Part shown: in pieces, positions 19,295-29,460 of the stretch | How positions within the stretch are numbered: position 1 is the stretch's first letter | Layout of the letters: every line of letters starts with the position of its first letter | NCBI GenBank assembly: GCA_013823985.1 | Contig: PNNB01000014.1 | Span: 92,868-156,867 of the forward strand | Length of the DNA: 64,000 bases | Direction: 5' to 3' | From: Sphingopyxis sp. | GTDB taxonomy: Bacteria > Pseudomonadota > Alphaproteobacteria > Sphingomonadales > Sphingomonadaceae | Program-made: the position numbers and the translations under genes | The notes under the pieces: generated by a model | Database searches by the model: none | Seen by the model: the letters and a program-made list of their open reading frames with translations, nothing else | Told to the model about the DNA's origin: nothing

Positions 19295-20496
19295 TATTCA
19301 ATCACCCGCTTGCACGCGGCTGCCACCTGTTCCTTGGTGACCTTCCCAACGGGCTTCAGCTGAAACACATGTGCGTTTGATGTTGCGACCCGTTCGTTGC
19401 GAGTCCGCGCACCATTTACGGTGGCCGCAAAGTCCTGACATACCGCTACACTACGAAGATAATCGCTATGGCCGCTGCCGCCGCTGGTCACATCGGTAGT
19501 GTCGATGATCGAGAATCCCGTTTTGCTCGGCTGCGTTTCATATTTTGTTTTTGTGGCAAAGCAGCGCGCTGGCAAACCTTTGGCGACGAGTTCCTTGGCC
19601 TCAAAGGGATTGAAGCAATAGGGGGATCCAAGACGAGGATAGCCGTGCAACGCGCGCGAAACGGCTAAGGCCTTGTCGTTGAGTGATGCGTAAACGGTTA
19701 TGCGCCGGTCATTATTCACACGCCGTGCGGCGAGAACCTCTTCGGCAATATCCCGCTCGAAATCTTCACGATCAACATCAGGTGACGCCAATATGATATT
19801 GGAAATATTGCTGGAATCGGCGTTGGTCGATGTCCTGTCAACATACTCCACCGCCGGGATAACAAGCCGCGCGCCGAGCGAATGCGACACAATCACGATT
19901 TCCTTTACCCATTCCTGACGCGCCAATTTGGTCAGGAAATTACGGAAATTGCGCTCGTCCCAATACATGTTGGTTTCATCGACAGCATAGCTGAGCAGTT
20001 CGCCTTGTGATGGCCAGCTATATTGGATGATTGGTCCATCAAATTGCGAAAGCGTAGCAATCTGGACGGTATCTTTCGCTGTTGACGTAAAGGTTTCGCG
20101 GTAGCCGTGAACATAGAGCAACACGCGCCCTTTACGTAGATTTGCTGCGTCGCGAAGTCCGCTCCACCAATCAGCTTCGGGCTGAAAAGCAAGCGGGACA
20201 AGGGTCTGCTTTTTCCCTTTAGCGGGTTTGATCGTTTCCGGAGGCGAAAATCGGGCGTAGCGAACCCGGTCCGTACGGTGATTGGTCAGAAGCACATTGT
20301 CGCCTAGACAATCAGGCAAACGGCTCGTCACCGCAAAATAGTCTTTGCCCGCAATCGCGCCAGCATCGCTGCTCGCCGGATTGCACCGCGGGTTCTCGGC
20401 GAGTTGGCTGTGCGGAATATCGCCATATTCCACAGCCACGCCGCAGCCCGAAAGCACGAGCGGTGCAAGCAAGAGTGCCGTAAAACGCTGCATCAT
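19294..20496 (-). CDS. Lipoprotein alpha/beta hydrolase (DUF900-like)
   Basis: 400 residues. The lipoprotein signal peptide [19 protein letters not shown] places the lipidated cysteine at about residue 18. The hydrolase core resembles DUF900 esterases: [18 protein letters not shown] gives the oxyanion strand, and [15 protein letters not shown] the nucleophile elbow (SHSLG in place of GxSxG). The candidate acid and His are in the second half ([22 protein letters not shown]). The start at 20496 overlaps the peroxiredoxin stop as ATGA. Anchoring and placement between a periplasmic peroxiredoxin and cobT are unusual. The substrate is unknown. Confidence 0.8.
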   Translation of the reverse strand: MMQRFTALLLAPLVLSGCGVAVEYGDIPHSQLAENPRCNPASSDAGAIAGKDYFAVTSRLPDCLGDNVLLTNHRTDRVRYARFSPPETIKPAKGKKQTLVPLAFQPEADWWSGLRDAANLRKGRVLLYVHGYRETFTSTAKDTVQIATLSQFDGPIIQYSWPSQGELLSYAVDETNMYWDERNFRNFLTKLARQEWVKEIVIVSHSLGARLVIPAVEYVDRTSTNADSSNISNIILASPDVDREDFERDIAEEVLAARRVNNDRRITVYASLNDKALAVSRALHGYPRLGSPYCFNPFEAKELVAKGLPARCFATKTKYETQPSKTGFSIIDTTDVTSGGSGHSDYLRSVAVCQDFAATVNGARTRNERVATSNAHVFQLKPVGKVTKEQVAAACKRVIE

Positions 20497-21029
20497 TTCC
20501 CTTTGGGATTTGCCGCGCGCCAATCCTTCACGGCTTTCAAAGCGCCGGAAACATGGCCTTTGACGCTGAGTTCCGAATAGACAAATAACACTTTGCCATC
20601 CGGCGCAATCACATAGGTCGTCCGGTTCGACCCGCCCATTACGGGCAGACTGACGTCATAGGCCTTGATGACTTGCTTTGACGCAATTCCGACCGTGAAT
20701 TTATTCCGGCAGGCCTCTACCGAGAACTTCTTCAAAGTGTCGATCTTGTCTGCGGACATGCCAATAATCGACGCGCCATAGGCAGCAAAGTCATCAGCAG
20801 CTTCCGAAAATTCATGCGCCTCAACCGTGCACCCGGACGTAAACGCCTTGGGATAGAAATAAAGGACCACAGGCCCACGCTTCAGCGCCTTGTTGAGATT
20901 ATAGGTGTAGGTATCACCGGCGAGCACGGCTTGCGTCGTGAAGTCGGTTGCGCGCAGACCGGGTTTCAAAGCTCCGAAAGCCGGCACGGTCGTAAGGGTT
21001 AGAGCGATTATGAGGGCGAGACGTTTCAT
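20493..21029 (-). CDS. Exported PrxQ/Bcp-like peroxiredoxin
   Basis: 178 residues. A signal peptide (MKRLALIIALTLTTVPAFGA) is followed by a thioredoxin-fold peroxiredoxin domain. The peroxidatic cysteine is in YPKAFTSGCTVEAHEFSEA. A second cysteine, in EACRNKF, could be the resolving residue. It is expected to reduce peroxides in the periplasm. The ATG at 21029 gives a clean signal sequence; the frame is open for six more codons. It lies 42 nt after cobS and overlaps the hydrolase gene by 4 nt. Confidence 0.85.
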   Translation of the reverse strand: MKRLALIIALTLTTVPAFGALKPGLRATDFTTQAVLAGDTYTYNLNKALKRGPVVLYFYPKAFTSGCTVEAHEFSEAADDFAAYGASIIGMSADKIDTLKKFSVEACRNKFTVGIASKQVIKAYDVSLPVMGGSNRTTYVIAPDGKVLFVYSELSVKGHVSGALKAVKDWRAANPKGK

Positions 21030-21071
21030 GTTTTGCTCCTGAAGCAATGCTGGGGGGAAATGCCCCGTAAC

Positions 21072-22067
21072 TTAGCTGGATTTGCCAACCACGCTTTCCG
21101 GTAAATCCTTGCCGAACACGCGTTGGTAATATTCCGCGACGAGAGCACGTTCTGCTTCATCGCATTTGTTCAGGAACGACAGGCGGAACGCAAAGCCGAC
21201 ATCTTTGAAAATGGCGGTATTCTGGGCCCAGGTAATAACAGTTCGCGGACTCATGACGGTCGATATGTCGCCGTTGATAAAGCCCTGACGCGTCAGTTCG
21301 GCGACCTTGACCATATTGGTAACGCTTGTGGCATCGGTGCCCGATGCTTTCGCCATCACGATTTCGCTTTCGACCTGTGCGGGAAGATAGTTCAGGCCTA
21401 CCACGATGTTCCAACGGTCCATCTGACCCTGGTTGATTGCCTGCGTGCCGTGATACAGGCCACTAGTGTCCCCAAGGCCGACCGTGTTGGCTGTCGCGAA
21501 GAGGCGGAAATAGGGATCTGGACGGATCACCCGATTCTGGTCGAGCAGCGTCAACTTGCCTTCGGTTTCGAGAACGCGCTGGATCACGAACATCACATCG
21601 GGACGGCCTGCATCATATTCGTCGAATACCAAAGCTGTTGGCGTCTGCAGCGCCCATGGCAGAAGACCTTCGCGGAATTCCGTGACCTGCACCCCATCAC
21701 GCAGCACGATGGCGTCGCGGCCGATTAGGTCGATACGGCTGATATGGGCGTCGAGGTTGATCCGGATGCACGGCCATTTCAAGCGTGCGGCCACCTGCTC
21801 GATATGGGTCGACTTACCGGTGCCGTGATAGCCCTGCACCATTACACGGCGGTTATGGGCAAAGCCTGCCAAAATGGCCAAGGTCGTGTCGGGGTCAAAG
21901 ACATAGCTGTCGTCGGTGTCGGGAACGCGTTCATCCGCAACGGAGAATGCGGGGCATTCCATATCCACATCGATACCGAACATTTCACGCACGCTGATAG
22001 TTTTATCGGGCGCGGCAAGAATGGTGGCATCGCGGCTGTCAGGCTGGATATTGGGAATGTCGGTCAT
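21072..22067 (-). CDS. cobS: Cobaltochelatase CobS-like AAA+ ATPase
   Basis: 331 residues of the MoxR/CobS clade. Walker A is [15 protein letters not shown] near residue 85, Walker [15 protein letters not shown], and sensor-type residues are in [16 protein letters not shown]. The N-terminus ([21 protein letters not shown]) matches CobS proteins. It forms the ATP-driven partner of the CobT VWA subunit. I use the ATG at 22067 ([11 protein letters not shown]), 11 nt after the J-domain gene stop. cobT lies two genes downstream instead of next door. Confidence 0.88.
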   Translation of the reverse strand: MTDIPNIQPDSRDATILAAPDKTISVREMFGIDVDMECPAFSVADERVPDTDDSYVFDPDTTLAILAGFAHNRRVMVQGYHGTGKSTHIEQVAARLKWPCIRINLDAHISRIDLIGRDAIVLRDGVQVTEFREGLLPWALQTPTALVFDEYDAGRPDVMFVIQRVLETEGKLTLLDQNRVIRPDPYFRLFATANTVGLGDTSGLYHGTQAINQGQMDRWNIVVGLNYLPAQVESEIVMAKASGTDATSVTNMVKVAELTRQGFINGDISTVMSPRTVITWAQNTAIFKDVGFAFRLSFLNKCDEAERALVAEYYQRVFGKDLPESVVGKSS

Positions 22068-22078
22068 ACAAATTCTCG

Positions 22079-22675
22079 TCAAATGAAGGCAGGAGATGTT
22101 TTAAGGTGCGTATAGGCCGCAATCACGTCTTGCAAAGCCTTTTCATAGGACCGGTTCCCGCCATTTTTGTCAGGGTGATAGGCGCGCACCTTTTCCGAAT
22201 AGGCCGACCGCAGAGCCCGTCTGTCGGCATCCACGCCAAGCCCTAGCGTCTTTAGGGCACTGCGGTCTTGCGGCGACAGCATCTGGCCGTCGGCGCGTTC
22301 CTTGGGCATGCGTTCGCGAAAACGTGCGGAAATGGCATCGAGCGGGTCTTTGAAGTCCGCCCATTTGGGCGGCGAATCGGCTCCCGCTGTTGCGCGGAAC
22401 GCTCGCGTTTCGGAGGGCCAGACGTTGAGAGGGCTCTGTGCCTCCAAAATCTCTTCCATCGTCATCCCGTCAAACCAGTTATATCCGGCATTGAATTCAC
22501 GAACATGGTCGAGGCAGAGATATTGATAGTCGCCGGGACCATTTGGCGTTGCCGCCTGTCCATAGGGATTGGGCGCGCGAAATTCCCCGGTTTCCGGACA
22601 GCCCGGATAGTTGCAAGGGCGGCGCGAGCCGCGCACGCGGCCGTGGAATCTGTCGTGCGATCGATCGGAAGCCAT
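22079..22675 (-). CDS. J-domain (DnaJ-like) protein with N-terminal Cys motif
   Basis: 198 residues. The C-terminal J domain carries the HPD motif in [19 protein letters not shown], expected to stimulate a DnaK partner. The N-terminal half contains [12 protein letters not shown] and [15 protein letters not shown], a possible metal-binding Cys/His cluster. I start it at the ATG at 22675 ([12 protein letters not shown]), because upstream codons would run through the divergent bolA promoter. It opens the operon ending in cobT and is divergent from bolA with 43 nt between starts. A J-domain gene next to cobS/bolA recurs in alphaproteobacteria. Confidence 0.85.
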   Translation of the reverse strand: MASDRSHDRFHGRVRGSRRPCNYPGCPETGEFRAPNPYGQAATPNGPGDYQYLCLDHVREFNAGYNWFDGMTMEEILEAQSPLNVWPSETRAFRATAGADSPPKWADFKDPLDAISARFRERMPKERADGQMLSPQDRSALKTLGLGVDADRRALRSAYSEKVRAYHPDKNGGNRSYEKALQDVIAAYTHLKTSPAFI

Positions 22676-22718
22676 GATTTCCCTTGGCGAAAAACGTCCC
22701 ATATGGGAAGAGTTCCGA

Positions 22719-22994
22719 ATGAAAAAAGGACCTGCCCAACTGGAAATGGAACAGCTGCTGACCGCAGCCTTTTCTCCTACTCTTCTTGTCGTAACGAACG
22801 ACAGCGCCAAGCATCATGGCCACAGCGGCGATGATGGTTCGGGCGAATCGCATTTTACGATCGAAGTCCAAAGTACGGCGTTTTCAGGTGTTGGCAGGGT
22901 CATGCGGCAGCGCATGGTCATTAAAGCCTTGGGCGATATCCCCGGCACCCGTGTGCACGCGCTCGCGATAAAGGCTACCGCGCCGGACGATTGA
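22719..22994 (+). CDS. bolA: BolA-family protein
   Basis: 91 residues. The BolA signature is plain: LLVVTNDSAKHHGHSGDDGSG, then SHFTIEVQSTAF, and the C-terminal GTRVHALAI containing the conserved histidine. BolA proteins bind monothiol glutaredoxins through a shared Fe-S cluster and act in iron homeostasis or Fe-S transfer. A GGAAG sequence precedes the ATG at 22719; the frame is open to 22611 but reaches into the divergent gene. The 118 nt to the next gene contain no clear terminator. Confidence 0.9.
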   Translation: MKKGPAQLEMEQLLTAAFSPTLLVVTNDSAKHHGHSGDDGSGESHFTIEVQSTAFSGVGRVMRQRMVIKALGDIPGTRVHALAIKATAPDD

Positions 22995-23112
22995 ATGTCA
23001 CGTCATGTAACGGAATGTCCTTGCTTATAAAGGCTTTCTTGGCATAGTCTCCACACAACCGGTTTAGCAGGCTTGTCCTGACTAGGGTCGCATCCGGGGA
23101 AATGGGGGGTTG

Positions 23113-23949
23113 ATGCTTTCGCGCACCTATCGGCCATCGGCTGATCTAGCACCCTATATTCGCCGTTTTTATGTCTTTGAAGCACCCTTGCCTGATGACG
23201 CGGTGGTCGAGGATTTCTTGCTGGCCGAGACCGCTTTTGTCCGTTGCCTTTTGCGTGGCGACTGGTCTGCGGAAACCGAACCCGGCAAATGGAACACTGC
23301 AGGAAATATCGTCTTCTTTGGTGCCAACAGCGGACCTTTGAAGGTGCGCGTAAAGGGCGGCTTTGCCGTTACCGGCTTCGCTATCCGGCCCAGTGGATGG
23401 CACGCGCTCTTTTCGGATCCGCATAATCTGCTCGCCGACGGCATGTGCCCTCTCCAAGATTTTTGGGGCGATCTAGCCGACAAGATGATCGCAGGTGTAG
23501 CACAGGCCACGGATGACAAAGGGCAATTGGATGCCATGGAAAGCTGCATAAGAGAGCGGCTCAAATTATTTCCGGGCCATCTGCCTGACTCCCAAATGGC
23601 TCAGTTTGAAATCATTGCGCGTACCGACAGCACGATCCGCATTGAAGACGCGGCAGTTCAACTGGCGCTATCTGTCCGGCAACTGGAACGGCGCTGTCTT
23701 GCCGCCTTTGGCCTGACACCAAAGGCCATTTTGCGACGCAGTCGATTCTTGGACGCAGCCACCGCGTTGCGCGGTTTCAGCAGCCCGAGCGAAGTCGAAT
23801 TGGGCGCACTACGTTATTACGACCAGTCGCATATGAATCGCGAATTCCGAAGGTATACGGGCATGACACCCCGGGTTTTTGCCAATGCGGTGACACCGCT
23901 GCAAACCGCAGGTTTGAAATTACGCGAAGAAAGCCGGTTTGAAGACTGA
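23113..23949 (+). CDS. AraC-family transcriptional regulator
   Basis: 278 residues. The N-terminal sensing domain begins SRTYRPSADLAPYIRRFYVFE, like the DUF6597-type cupin domain of many AraC proteins. The C-terminal half is the double HTH, with IEDAAVQLALSVRQLERRC as the first and ELGALRYYDQSHMNREFRRY as the second, ending TGMTPRVFAN. It should bind DNA and respond to an unknown ligand. The ATG at 23113 is preferred to the TTG one codon earlier. Its neighbours, bolA upstream and pirin downstream, give no sure target. Confidence 0.88.
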   Translation: MLSRTYRPSADLAPYIRRFYVFEAPLPDDAVVEDFLLAETAFVRCLLRGDWSAETEPGKWNTAGNIVFFGANSGPLKVRVKGGFAVTGFAIRPSGWHALFSDPHNLLADGMCPLQDFWGDLADKMIAGVAQATDDKGQLDAMESCIRERLKLFPGHLPDSQMAQFEIIARTDSTIRIEDAAVQLALSVRQLERRCLAAFGLTPKAILRRSRFLDAATALRGFSSPSEVELGALRYYDQSHMNREFRRYTGMTPRVFANAVTPLQTAGLKLREESRFED

Positions 23950-24002
23950 CTTTCGATCTTCGCGGCTTGACAAGGGGGAAGGGGTAACAGCATCCTTCCG
24001 CC

Positions 24003-24881
24003 ATGCTGACCATCACCCCCACCACGCACGATCTGGGCGCTTTTGAAGTCCGCCGAACATTACCGAGCAAAGCGCGGACGATGGTAGGGCCCTTTATTTT
24101 TGTCGATCAGTTTGGGCCAGCCCATTTCGATATAGGTGCGGGCATGGATGTGCGGCCGCATCCGCACATCAATCTGGCGACAGTTACCTATTTGTTTGAA
24201 GGCGCAATAGATCACCGCGACAGTTTAGGCACATTTGCAACCATTCGCCCCGGCGCGCTCAATCTCATGACCGCGGGCAGGGGAATTGTGCACAGCGAAC
24301 GTACTCCAATGTCCGAACGCGCGACCGGATCGCCCATATCGGGGATGCAGACATGGCTGGCCTTGCCGGATGGCAAAGAGGAAATCGATCCGGCATTTGA
24401 ACATGTGGCCAAGGAAAATTTGCCGCTAGTCGAAACGGACAATGTGTCTGCACGGGTTATCATGGGGTCTCTATGGGGCGTTACGGCACCCACGACCCAA
24501 CATGCCGAAACCATTTACGCCGACATATTGATGAGCGCTGGCGCGACGATTCCAATTGATGCCGAAGCGGATGAACGCGCTATTCTGGTTGCGCTTGGAT
24601 CCGCCAGTCTGGATGGCGAAGCACTGGAACCGCACAGTCTTTATATATTGCAACCGGGTCAAGCGATGACCTTGCGCGCGGAAAGCGATTGCCGGGTGAT
24701 GCTTCTGGGCGGAGAAGCTTTTGCCACACCGCGTCATGTATGGTGGAATTTTGTGTCTTCCTCGCGCGACAGAATTAATCAGGCCAAATCCGACTGGAAG
24801 GCCGGAAACTTCCCGCTCGTACCCGGAGACGACAAGGAATCTATTCCCATCCCGGAGGTTCCGTTGACCCGAAGCGCCTGA
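24003..24881 (+). CDS. Pirin-family bicupin
   Basis: 292 residues. The N-terminal cupin carries the metal ligands: the HxH of VRPHPHINLATVTYLFEG, a histidine at IDHRDSLG, and HSE in GRGIVHSERTP. The C-terminal cupin is degenerate, as is usual. Bacterial pirins bind Fe(II); some cleave flavonoids such as quercetin, and others regulate pyruvate metabolism. No substrate can be assigned. It lies 53 nt after the AraC gene and 94 nt before the hydrolase, all rightward, so co-expression is possible but not shown. Confidence 0.9.
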   Translation: MLTITPTTHDLGAFEVRRTLPSKARTMVGPFIFVDQFGPAHFDIGAGMDVRPHPHINLATVTYLFEGAIDHRDSLGTFATIRPGALNLMTAGRGIVHSERTPMSERATGSPISGMQTWLALPDGKEEIDPAFEHVAKENLPLVETDNVSARVIMGSLWGVTAPTTQHAETIYADILMSAGATIPIDAEADERAILVALGSASLDGEALEPHSLYILQPGQAMTLRAESDCRVMLLGGEAFATPRHVWWNFVSSSRDRINQAKSDWKAGNFPLVPGDDKESIPIPEVPLTRSA

Positions 24882-24975
24882 GTTGCCGATTTTTTACAAT
24901 CAAAATGGACATAATTCTGTTTGAAGCCTGATGGCGATGCAGATTTCCTATCGCTTACAGAAGGTTAAAACCCGA

Positions 24976-25890
24976 ATGACCGAGCTCTCCCACCACCGCC
25001 TGTCTCTCTCGACGGGGATAGAAATGGACGCTTACACGGCAGGCGATCCATCGAACCCCGCCATCATATTTCTGCACGGCTTTCCGGAATCACACAGGAC
25101 ATGGCGCCATCAGATTGCTGCCTTCTCCGACCGCTTTTACTGCATTGCACCGGATCAGCGTGGCTATCGCGGGACATCGAAGCCGCAAGAGGTCGATGCC
25201 TACACGGCCGACAAGCTGACTGCGGACATCTTCGCCCTGGCCGACGCGCTGGACGTAGAGAATTTTATAATTGCCGGTCATGATTGGGGTGGCGCGATTG
25301 CCTGGAGTGTCGCTTTAAACGGACAAGCGGGTGGATTTAATCCTTCTTGGGCCGGTAGAGTGACGCGGGCGATTATCGCAAATGCGCCGCATCCCTTTCT
25401 TTTTCAGCGGTTGATGATCACGGATATGAACCAACGTGCGGCCAGCCAATATATCCGCGCTTTCCGGGACCCAGCCAACGACGCACTTGTGCGTGAAAAA
25501 GGTCTGACGGGACTGCTGCTGGAGACCATCAAATGGGACAAGCCGAGCGCGATGGAGCCAGCCGAACGCGCAGCATTGCTTTCGGATTGGGAGGACCGGG
25601 ACGCCTGTTTCGGTATGCTCAACTGGTATCGTGCGTCTGCGCTTTATGTTCCAGCAATGGATGAAGATGCGGAATTGCCGGCTTTCGCAGCTGGAGAGTT
25701 CCCGCAACTGGCGATACCAACGCTGGTCGTGTGGGCCATGGACGATCTCGCTTTGCCCGCAAGCAATATAGATGGAATTGAAAAGCTTGTGCCCGCTGTT
25801 GTGGTGGAACCGGTCTATGACTGTGGTCATTTCGTGATTTGGGAAAAACCCGAAGCCGTGAATGCCGCAATGGAGCGGTTTTTAGCTTAA
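24976..25890 (+). CDS. Epoxide-hydrolase-like alpha/beta hydrolase
   Basis: 304 residues. The oxyanion motif is FLHGFPESHRTWRHQ and the nucleophile elbow IIAGHDWGGAIAWSVAL, whose aspartate points to the epoxide hydrolase / haloalkane dehalogenase branch. The lid motif NWYRASALY is typical of epoxide hydrolases. The catalytic His is in YDCGHFVIWEKPEAV. An AGAAGG sequence 10 nt upstream supports the ATG at 24976 over the one at 24931. Its stop overlaps the convergent DUF2332 stop within TTAA. The physiological substrate is unknown. Confidence 0.85.
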   Translation: MTELSHHRLSLSTGIEMDAYTAGDPSNPAIIFLHGFPESHRTWRHQIAAFSDRFYCIAPDQRGYRGTSKPQEVDAYTADKLTADIFALADALDVENFIIAGHDWGGAIAWSVALNGQAGGFNPSWAGRVTRAIIANAPHPFLFQRLMITDMNQRAASQYIRAFRDPANDALVREKGLTGLLLETIKWDKPSAMEPAERAALLSDWEDRDACFGMLNWYRASALYVPAMDEDAELPAFAAGEFPQLAIPTLVVWAMDDLALPASNIDGIEKLVPAVVVEPVYDCGHFVIWEKPEAVNAAMERFLA

Positions 25891-26966
25891 GACTGATCGT
25901 CAAACCATTCGACCCAAGTGCCATGGGCTTGCGCCTCGGCCAGCAGATGCCACCGGGGCGGCCCAGGCCAATAGCGTATTTGCAGTTCATGTTTGAAGGT
26001 TTTGCGATTCGTTTCCAGCATCATCCAGACGAGCGGGCGTTCGGCTGAAGCTTTCTGTCCATGCTCTTCTATTGCCGCCGTGATGGCTGCGCGGCGGTCC
26101 GCTGGAATATATTGCCAAACGATGCTGTGGTGAAAAACGCGGGCGATGCCTGCAATTTGTGGTGCCGATAGTCTTTCCAGAACCCAGTCGAGCGCATCGG
26201 CTTTCACAACATCCGGCCGTTTCTGAGCGGCGAGCAAGATGGCTGCATCCATTCGCTCCAACCTTCCGGCATTTTCCGGCCATACATAGCTTTTGACACG
26301 CAACGCGGCTTCGGAATCCGACAGGTCGACGGGGGATTGGTCGCAGCCCGATATATGTACGATCTCGACGTCGGCCTTTGGTGGGGGTGGGCCCCGCCAT
26401 TCCGGTTTGATTCGCATTGGTGATGTTTCTGGTCCGGCTTCGACACCACACAGGTCATAATGGTAACGTTCCATCATGGTATTGATGCCAGCGCTTGCAC
26501 CAATTTCGTTCAACTCGAAACGCGAGCCGACTCTGTCCGAAAGCCACAGAAGACCCGCCATGAAACTGGCCGACCGTCCCGCTTCGTTCGTTTGCGGCGG
26601 TCCATCCAACCAGGGTAGCAGCCGCCGATCATGATCGGTCGTCACGGCCGCAACAATGGCGTCAACCTCCGACTGATCCGTAATTTGTCCGCTATATACA
26701 GGCAAAAGGCGCGAATCTGCGCCGGTTAGCAGAAGGTGGTGGAACCCACCGGCAAGCCGCAAGGGCATCGCATCTTCTAAAGGCAAACCCGGCCAATTCG
26801 CTATGCGCTTTCCGCATAAAGTGTTCCCGGCCATCAAGGCCAACTGGGCTTCGACGATGCGTGCGGTAACAGGGGCGCCGTTTCGACGGCAATGTTCCGC
26901 TTGAACCTTGATGCCTTCGGCGACCCTCTGGTCATCCATCACACCGATACCGAATGAGTCTGCCAT
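25887..26966 (-). CDS. DUF2332 family protein
   Basis: 359 residues matching the DUF2332 family of uncharacterised cytosolic proteins. Recognisable blocks are VAEGIKVQAEHCRRNGAPVTARIVEA at the N-terminus, FELNEIGASAGINTMMERYHYDL in the middle, and FHHSIVWQYIPADRRAAI toward the end. The GASAGIN segment resembles a SAM-binding glycine-rich loop, but no activity is established. It starts at 26966, with 39 nt separating it from the divergent hisG. The convergent overlap with the hydrolase leaves no room for a terminator. Confidence 0.85.
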   Translation of the reverse strand: MADSFGIGVMDDQRVAEGIKVQAEHCRRNGAPVTARIVEAQLALMAGNTLCGKRIANWPGLPLEDAMPLRLAGGFHHLLLTGADSRLLPVYSGQITDQSEVDAIVAAVTTDHDRRLLPWLDGPPQTNEAGRSASFMAGLLWLSDRVGSRFELNEIGASAGINTMMERYHYDLCGVEAGPETSPMRIKPEWRGPPPPKADVEIVHISGCDQSPVDLSDSEAALRVKSYVWPENAGRLERMDAAILLAAQKRPDVVKADALDWVLERLSAPQIAGIARVFHHSIVWQYIPADRRAAITAAIEEHGQKASAERPLVWMMLETNRKTFKHELQIRYWPGPPRWHLLAEAQAHGTWVEWFDDQS

Positions 26967-27005
26967 ATTGCCCTTTCCGCCTTCGGCCCCTAAAGCGCGC
27001 CCATT

Positions 27006-27662
27006 GTGACCGAACGCATCATCTTTGCAATCCCCAAGGGACGGATTTTGGACGAAGCTCTACCGCTTATGCAAAGCGCGGGTATTGAGCCGGAATCGTC
27101 CTTTTTCGACGACAGCAGCCGGGCGCTGTTGTTCGCGACGAACAACCCGCACATGAGCATCATTCGCGTGCGCGCTTTTGACGTGGCTACCTTTGTTGCC
27201 CATGGCGCTGCGCATATCGGTATTGTCGGGTCGGATGTTATTGACGAGTTCGACTATTCCGAACTCTACGCGCCCGTTGATCTGGGTATCGGTCGCTGCC
27301 GGATATCGGTCGCCATGCCTGCGGGCGCTTCGGACTCCGCAAATGGCGGTCATATCCGCGTCGCTACCAAATATCCGACAACGACCAGCCGCTATTATCA
27401 GGCGCAGGGTGTACAGGCCGAATGTGTGAAATTGAACGGCGCGATGGAGCTTGCACCGTCTCTCGGTCTTGCAGGTCGGATTGTCGACCTTGTGTCGTCA
27501 GGTAGGACATTGGCCGAAAATGGCCTTGTCGAAACAAATATCATTTCGCAGGTTTCGGCCCGGCTTATCGTCAATCGGGCTGCCTACAAGATGATGAGCG
27601 GGACTTTACCCGCATTGGTTGAGCGCTTCCGGACATTGTCAGGCGAACGTGCGGCGGCTTGA
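27006..27662 (+). CDS. hisG: ATP phosphoribosyltransferase, short form
   Basis: 218 residues. It catalyses the first step of histidine synthesis, ATP + PRPP to PR-ATP. The protein has only the two catalytic domains (start [22 protein letters not shown] loop [15 protein letters not shown]) and lacks the C-terminal regulatory ACT-like domain. This short HisG class needs the HisRS-like partner HisZ, which is not in this window. It starts with GTG at 27006. Its 3' end overlaps hisD by 14 nt. Confidence 0.95.
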   Translation: MTERIIFAIPKGRILDEALPLMQSAGIEPESSFFDDSSRALLFATNNPHMSIIRVRAFDVATFVAHGAAHIGIVGSDVIDEFDYSELYAPVDLGIGRCRISVAMPAGASDSANGGHIRVATKYPTTTSRYYQAQGVQAECVKLNGAMELAPSLGLAGRIVDLVSSGRTLAENGLVETNIISQVSARLIVNRAAYKMMSGTLPALVERFRTLSGERAAA

Positions 27663-28938
27663 TTCCTCGGCCAAGGGCTTCGACGAAGCTTTTGACGCGC
27701 TGGTCAACGACCGGCGTGAAACCGATTCCGACGTGTCGAGCATTGTCGAGCAGACCATCCGGAACGTGCGCGCGCGGGGCGATGTAACGCTGCTCGAGAT
27801 GACCCAGCGCTTTGACGGGTTCGATTTGAACAAAGAAGGCTGGCAAGTCGATGCCGCCACATGCAAGGCCGCTTTTGATGGTCTCGCGCCTGATTTGCGC
27901 GATGCCCTGAAACTGGCAGCAAAGCGCATTGAGGCCTACCATAAGGCGCAATTGCCCAAGGACCGCGACTATACCGACAAGGCTGGTGTTCGCCTTGGGG
28001 CGCGCTGGTCGGCTGTGGATGCGGCGGGTGTCTATGTGCCCGGCGGCCGGGCGGCCTATCCGTCCTCGGTTTTGATGAACGCCATTCCTGCCAAGGTGGC
28101 AGGCGTAGAGCGCCTCGTCATGGTTACGCCAACGCCGGGTGGCGAGGTGAACCCAACCGTGATGGCAGCGGCGCATTTGGCTGGTGTTGATGAGATATGG
28201 CGCGTTGGCGGCGCTCAGGCTATTGCCGCGCTTGCCTACGGAACCGACCGAATCCGTCCAGTCGATGTGATCACAGGCCCCGGAAATGCATGGGTCGCTG
28301 AGGCGAAGCGTCAATTATATGGCGTGGTTGGCATCGACATGGTCGCTGGACCATCCGAAATTGTCGTTGTCGCCGATGCCAAAAATAAAGCTGAATGGAT
28401 CGCCGCCGATTTGCTTAGTCAGGCGGAGCATGATCCGACCAGCCAATCGATATTGTTCACCGACAACGCGGTCTTTGCGGATAAAGTCGCTTTGGCCGTC
28501 GATGCTCAGATCGCTGGACTGGCAACCGGTGCCGTGGCGGGGCAAAGCTGGTCGGCCAATGGTGCGATCATCGTCGTCAAAAATCTCGAAGAAGCAATGC
28601 CGCTTGTGAACCGCCTGGCAGCCGAGCATCTGGAGCTAGCGGTTGATGACGACCGGGCCGAAGCGCTGTTTGATCTGGTGCGCCATGCAGGTTCGGTCTT
28701 CCTCGGCCGTATGACACCCGAAGCCATCGGTGATTATGTGGCGGGTCCGAACCATGTTCTGCCGACGGGCCGCCGTGCGCGCTTTTCGTCCGGTTTATCG
28801 GTGCTCGACTTCATGAAGCGCACCAGCTTTATCGCGCTTGATGCGGAATCCATCAAAGCCATTGGTCCGGCAGCCGCAACATTGGCCGATGCCGAAGGTT
28901 TACCCGCACACGCCGCAAGCGTCAGGAAAAGATTATGA
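27649..28938 (+). CDS. hisD: Histidinol dehydrogenase
   Basis: 429 residues. It oxidises histidinol to histidine in two NAD-dependent steps with zinc. Recognisable regions are [60 protein letters not shown] (zinc ligands) and [14 protein letters not shown]. The frame is open to 27619, but family members start near RRLDSS, so I choose the GTG at 27649, preceded by AGGCG and overlapping hisG. nusB starts 4 nt before its stop (ATGA). Confidence 0.94.
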   Translation: MRRLDSSAKGFDEAFDALVNDRRETDSDVSSIVEQTIRNVRARGDVTLLEMTQRFDGFDLNKEGWQVDAATCKAAFDGLAPDLRDALKLAAKRIEAYHKAQLPKDRDYTDKAGVRLGARWSAVDAAGVYVPGGRAAYPSSVLMNAIPAKVAGVERLVMVTPTPGGEVNPTVMAAAHLAGVDEIWRVGGAQAIAALAYGTDRIRPVDVITGPGNAWVAEAKRQLYGVVGIDMVAGPSEIVVVADAKNKAEWIAADLLSQAEHDPTSQSILFTDNAVFADKVALAVDAQIAGLATGAVAGQSWSANGAIIVVKNLEEAMPLVNRLAAEHLELAVDDDRAEALFDLVRHAGSVFLGRMTPEAIGDYVAGPNHVLPTGRRARFSSGLSVLDFMKRTSFIALDAESIKAIGPAAATLADAEGLPAHAASVRKRL

Positions 28939-29384
28939 AATCCCGCAATTCCAAATCCCGCTCGGCTGCGCGTCTGGCCGCTGTGCAGGCACTTTATCAA
29001 ATGGACATGGAAAAGGTCGGCTTGGCCCGCTTGCTTGATGAATTTCATGCGCACCGTCTTGGAGCCGAGATCGAAGACGCGCAATATGCCGATGCCGAGG
29101 TCGATTTTTTCGACGACGTCGTCGCAGGCGTGAACGCACGGCGCACGGAAATTGATGCTTTGGTCGAGGGCAAGCTTGGCGAAATGTGGAAGATGGGGCG
29201 GCTCGACAAGACGATGCTGCAGATTTTGCGTTGCGGTACCTATGAGCTCATTGCACGCGCCGACATCCCGACCGGAGCGGTTATTGACGAATATATGGAC
29301 GTGGCGCATGCCTTTTTTGACAAAAAGGATGCAAAGTTCGTCAACGGTTTGCTCGACGCGGTGGCAAAAGACGTTCGCGGATAA
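28935..29384 (+). CDS. nusB: Transcription antitermination factor NusB
   Basis: 149 residues, all-helical NusB fold. The basic N-terminus ([23 protein letters not shown]) binds boxA RNA. The core motif is MLQILRCGTYELI, followed by IPTGAVIDEYMDVAHAFFDKKDAKFVN with the conserved KFVNG-type segment. With NusE it supports rRNA antitermination. The ATG overlaps the hisD stop by 4 nt, so it is translated from the hisGD message; nusB then thiL is a common order. Confidence 0.95.
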   Translation: MKSRNSKSRSAARLAAVQALYQMDMEKVGLARLLDEFHAHRLGAEIEDAQYADAEVDFFDDVVAGVNARRTEIDALVEGKLGEMWKMGRLDKTMLQILRCGTYELIARADIPTGAVIDEYMDVAHAFFDKKDAKFVNGLLDAVAKDVRG

Positions 29385-29460
29385 GTCGCACGAAGTCGCG
29401 GCAATAGCAGCTCCGCCTAAACCAGTTCTAGATGTGTGCAGCTTGGGCTAGTGTCCCTCC

